Assembly: GCA_963663665.2 (NCBI GenBank)
Contig: CAXXKP010000005.1
Location: 1 to 7,889 of the forward strand
Origin: SABI01 sp963663665
GTDB lineage: Bacteria; Spirochaetota; Spirochaetia; Sphaerochaetales; Sphaerochaetaceae
Reading direction: 5' to 3'
DNA: 7,889 bases
Below are positions 5,295-7,889 of this stretch, piece after piece. A model generated the notes under the pieces. The model searched no databases. It saw nothing but the letters and a program-made list of their open reading frames with translations, and was not told the origin of the DNA. Every line of letters starts with the position of its first letter. Positions within the stretch are counted from its first letter, which is position 1. Both the position numbers and the translations under genes were made by a program.

Positions 5295-6818
5295 TTGAAA
5301 AGAAATATCATAGTAATTCTTATAATAACAATATGGGCACTCTTCATTCCTTTCTTTCTTTATTCACAAGGTACAGTTGATACAAACACACCAACAAAAA
5401 AAATAGTCAGGATTTCTGACACAATGCCAGGTCTTATTACTCCTGGAGTTTGGAATGGTCAGACCTTTTCGTTAAATTCATCAATATATGAGTATCTTGT
5501 AGCATTATCACCAGAAGATAACTCATTAATTCCAGAACTAGCTACCTCTTGGGAATCTCAAGACGGAAAAGAATGGACAATTACGATTCGAGAGGGCATT
5601 ACATTTCATGATGGATCCCGTTTAACAAGTGAAGATATCAAATACACAATCATGCGTACTCAAGATACTTCAATTGGGCATTCAAAGAAGGCAGATTTCG
5701 CAGCAGTTGAATCTATTTCCACTCCAGATGAATACACACTTATTATCCGACTTAAAGAAATTCGCCCAACATTTATGTACCAATTTACGGATTATAATAT
5801 GGCAATACTCTCATCAGATTATGATTACAAAGCATTCGGTGAATCAAAACCAATGGGAACTGGACCATTTAAAATAAAGAGCATTACACCAAAAGAATTT
5901 GCAGTTCTTGTTCGTAATGAAAATTATTGGGATTCCCCCTACCCTTTAGTTGATGAATTACATATTTATTTTAGTTCAGATATTGAAGTCTCTCTTTCAA
6001 TGTTAATTAGTAATCAAGTTGATGTAGTACCATTTATTACACCAGTAATGAAGAAACGAATAGACACTTATCCAAATTTAAAAGTCGTCATTCCATATCA
6101 AGAGCAACGCTACATTTCTATGGCAGTAGATACAAAACCATTTAATGATAACAGGGTGAGACTTGCTATTAAATATGCTATGGATCCTGCGGTAATTGCT
6201 CGTAGTGCTAATTTATCTTTAGGAGAAGGAATTAACTACAGTGAAACACCAATCATGGCCCTACTCCCTCAATATGTTGACTTCCCTGTGAGAGGCCGAG
6301 ATTTGGAAAAATCAAAAGCCCTTCTTCGTGAAGCAGGATATCCAAATGGAATAAAAATTCAACTTACATATGCCTCAGATCATGCATTCAATCAAGCACT
6401 CGTACAGGCAATAAAAGAGCTAGCAAAAGATGCTAATATAGATATTCAATTAAAAGGATACCCGAGAGATATCTATTTTGCACAATATTGGCTTAAAGAA
6501 CCTTTTACTCTCACAACATGGGGAGGAAGGGCTGACCCAAGTATGTTATTGCAATTAGCATATAAATCTGATGCCCCTTGGAATGAATCACACATAAAAG
6601 ATCCATACTTAGATAATCTTATTGATTCAATCAGTAAAGAAGTTGACCAAGAGATACGAAATGATTTATATAATGAATTGCAACAATATTTTATAAGAAA
6701 TGGGGCTATGCTTAATATTCAGGTTCCTTATTTTGTAGCTATGAGCAAAAAGATTGAAGGTTATGAACAACCACTTTCGATGCTTCCTAACTACAAAAAA
6801 GTTTATATAAATGAGTGA
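5295..6818 (+). CDS. Extracellular solute-binding protein, family 5 (oligopeptide/dipeptide type)
   Basis: This periplasmic receptor would hand peptides or a related ligand to an ABC importer. The 507-residue length is typical. Family signatures are PELATSWESQDGKEWTITIR (80-99) then GITFHDGSRLTSEDIKYT (101-118), PMGTGPFKI (186-194), KPFNDNRVRLAIKYAMD (281-297) and WGGRADP (409-415). The N-terminus is a signal peptide (MKRN, hydrophobic core residues 5-22, likely cut after LYSQ or nearby) without the LxxC lipobox found in Gram-positive receptors, so it is probably a soluble periplasmic protein. The start is TTG, chosen because AAGGGGG lies seven bases upstream; that site sits in a hairpin. No permease or ATPase gene is adjacent, so it is either an orphan receptor or serves a transporter elsewhere. 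Ligand not predictable. Confidence 0.92.
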   Translation: MKRNIIVILIITIWALFIPFFLYSQGTVDTNTPTKKIVRISDTMPGLITPGVWNGQTFSLNSSIYEYLVALSPEDNSLIPELATSWESQDGKEWTITIREGITFHDGSRLTSEDIKYTIMRTQDTSIGHSKKADFAAVESISTPDEYTLIIRLKEIRPTFMYQFTDYNMAILSSDYDYKAFGESKPMGTGPFKIKSITPKEFAVLVRNENYWDSPYPLVDELHIYFSSDIEVSLSMLISNQVDVVPFITPVMKKRIDTYPNLKVVIPYQEQRYISMAVDTKPFNDNRVRLAIKYAMDPAVIARSANLSLGEGINYSETPIMALLPQYVDFPVRGRDLEKSKALLREAGYPNGIKIQLTYASDHAFNQALVQAIKELAKDANIDIQLKGYPRDIYFAQYWLKEPFTLTTWGGRADPSMLLQLAYKSDAPWNESHIKDPYLDNLIDSISKEVDQEIRNDLYNELQQYFIRNGAMLNIQVPYFVAMSKKIEGYEQPLSMLPNYKKVYINE

Positions 6819-6838
6819 TAAAAAGAGAAAATATTTCA

Positions 6839-7522
6839 ATGAATGAACAAGATGAAACATCTAGAATTTCTATCGTTAAAAGAAAGAAACGAGAAGGCCT
6901 TCCTACATATGTACGTATAGCACACGATATAGCACTTAGAATTGCTAATGGTGATATAAAGGAAGGCAAAAAGTTATCAGGTAGATCAATTATGAGTAGT
7001 GAATATGGTGTTTCTCCAGAGACTATTCGCAGATCTTTTTCATTGCTTGAAGAAATGCAAGTTGTTAGCGTTCATCAAAATAGTGGTGTAATTGTCCTTT
7101 CGTCCCAAAAAGCAAATCAATATGTAGAACGTCACATCACCCGTGATACTCGTCGAGAACTCTTAAAAAGAATGCATAAAATTTATGAGATGCAAAGAGA
7201 AGCTTATGATGAGTTGATGGATTTGACAAATACTCTCGTTGATTCAACTGAACATTTCATTGCTTCAAGCCCCTTTTATACATTTGAAGCAACGGTACCT
7301 CCCTACTCCTTTACCATTGATAAATCGTTAAGAGATCTTGACTTCTGGCAAAAAACTAAAGCAACAGTCATAGCTATTAAAAGAGAAGGAAAAGTTATTA
7401 TTTCGCCTGGACCCCATGAAAAATTCTTAGCATATGATATTCTTGTAATGGTAGGTAAACCATCTACAAAAGAAGATGTGAATCGTCTGCTTACTAGCTC
7501 AACTAAATTAGAAAATGTTTAA
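6839..7522 (+). CDS. GntR-family regulator with C-terminal TrkA_C (RCK_C) domain, BusR-like
   Basis: From ATG 6839 the protein has 227 residues. A GntR winged HTH covers about 20-88 (PTYVRIAHDIALRIANGDI, then SSEYGVSPETIRRSFSLLEE with the recognition helix, then a wing with HQNSGVIVL). A long helical, coiled-coil-like stretch runs about 92-136. A TrkA_C/RCK_C domain follows at about 165-222 (KATVIAIKREGKVIISPGP, then LAYDILVMVGKPS). This order matches BusR of Streptococcus/Lactococcus, whose RCK_C domain binds c-di-AMP to repress an osmolyte importer. An in-frame GTG at 6815 overlaps the end of the binding-protein gene by four bases but has no Shine-Dalgarno; ATG 6839 has only a weak GAGAAA. 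Either start implies co-transcription with, and perhaps control of, the upstream gene. Confidence 0.88.
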   Translation: MNEQDETSRISIVKRKKREGLPTYVRIAHDIALRIANGDIKEGKKLSGRSIMSSEYGVSPETIRRSFSLLEEMQVVSVHQNSGVIVLSSQKANQYVERHITRDTRRELLKRMHKIYEMQREAYDELMDLTNTLVDSTEHFIASSPFYTFEATVPPYSFTIDKSLRDLDFWQKTKATVIAIKREGKVIISPGPHEKFLAYDILVMVGKPSTKEDVNRLLTSSTKLENV

Positions 7523-7889
7523 ATTAAGGTCTTAATACACCCTTAGGCGATATATTCAATTATTCTACTTTGTAAAAAATTATTAACTGAATTCTCTTAT
7601 TCGAATCTAACAACAAAAAAGGGATAGGACTTTGCTAAAAACCTATTTATTTTCCAAAAAGTTTTATTATATCCCTCTCTCATAATTATTTAGTTATTTA
7701 CTTTAAAAAAATATATCTAATATATGACGACATGTTAGTCTAAGAAAATAACTGATATGGATTTCAGATTTTCTATAAAAGAACTATTATCTCTTTACAT
7801 AGTTAGAAGATATTTTTTTTATTTTTGAATATTTTTATTAATTATTTATTCTAGGAACAAATTGTATGAAAATATTTGGGACCTTTTTC
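7523..7889. other. AT-rich stretch without a convincing gene
   Basis: No credible coding frame was seen on either strand. A short dyad ATTAAG-GT-CTTAAT (7523-7536) directly follows the regulator's stop codon. AGGGATA (7620-7626) and TATCCCT (7670-7676) form a wide inverted repeat, with a smaller ATAGG/CCTAT pair (7624-7628, 7642-7646) inside that is followed by TTATTTT and might be a weak terminator. At the very edge AGGA precedes ATG 7866 and eight codons reading MKIFGTFF, which could be the start of another exported protein, but this is too short to call. Confidence 0.45.

Noticed and set aside
5629..5877. Plus-strand open frame inside the binding-protein gene
   Set aside because: It is a shifted frame within a gene with clear family signatures.
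6666..6969. Minus-strand open frames at 6666-6860 and 6787-6969
   Set aside because: They are antisense across the binding-protein/regulator junction, with no ribosome binding site or recognisable domain.
7866..7889. Start of a new gene at ATG 7866
   Set aside because: Only eight codons are visible; the AGGA site is suggestive but a promoter-like pair upstream (7825-7852) would start transcription after it, so no call is made.

Overview
The window is AT-rich on both strands and splits into two regions that look unrelated. Bases 1 to about 3855 hold a minus-strand gene block that I read as part of an integrated small, tailless, probably membrane-containing phage of the FLiP (Finnlakeviridae) / PM2 (Corticoviridae) kind. 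Bases about 3856 to 7889 look like ordinary chromosome.

Phage-like block, in the direction of transcription (right to left): a 523-residue HUH rolling-circle replication initiator with two candidate active-site tyrosines; an 89-residue HTH protein; a gap with a strong minus-strand terminator and a second nested inverted repeat; a 54-residue one-TM protein; a 301-residue beta-rich protein proposed as the major capsid protein; a 100-residue protein with a C-terminal TM anchor; an 83-residue basic protein; and the first 26 codons of another small gene that leaves the window at base 1. Nearly every gene has its own Shine-Dalgarno sequence and the genes are tightly packed, as in small phages. No tail, portal, large terminase, protein-primed polymerase or integrase gene is visible. 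The family assignment rests on the Rep motifs plus gene sizes and order, not on a database match. The left end of the element is outside the window.

Chromosomal block: a 144-residue cysteine-containing protein of unknown function on the minus strand diverges from mazG on the plus strand. After mazG come a family 5 extracellular solute-binding protein (TTG start, signal peptide without a lipobox cysteine) and a GntR-type regulator with a C-terminal TrkA_C/RCK_C domain. That architecture is the one described for the c-di-AMP-responsive repressor BusR. The last 367 bases are AT-rich and carry no convincing gene.

Organism: the non-lipoprotein signal peptide of the binding protein suggests a cell with an outer membrane. 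Together with the low GC and the GntR-RCK_C regulator, this makes a spirochaete (for example a Sphaerochaeta relative) or a diderm Firmicute plausible, but I cannot decide from sequence alone. A plus-strand terminator-like hairpin at 3856-3894 has no plus-strand gene to serve. It may be the leftover terminator of a host gene that the element separated from it, which would put the right boundary of the element between about 3822 and 3856.
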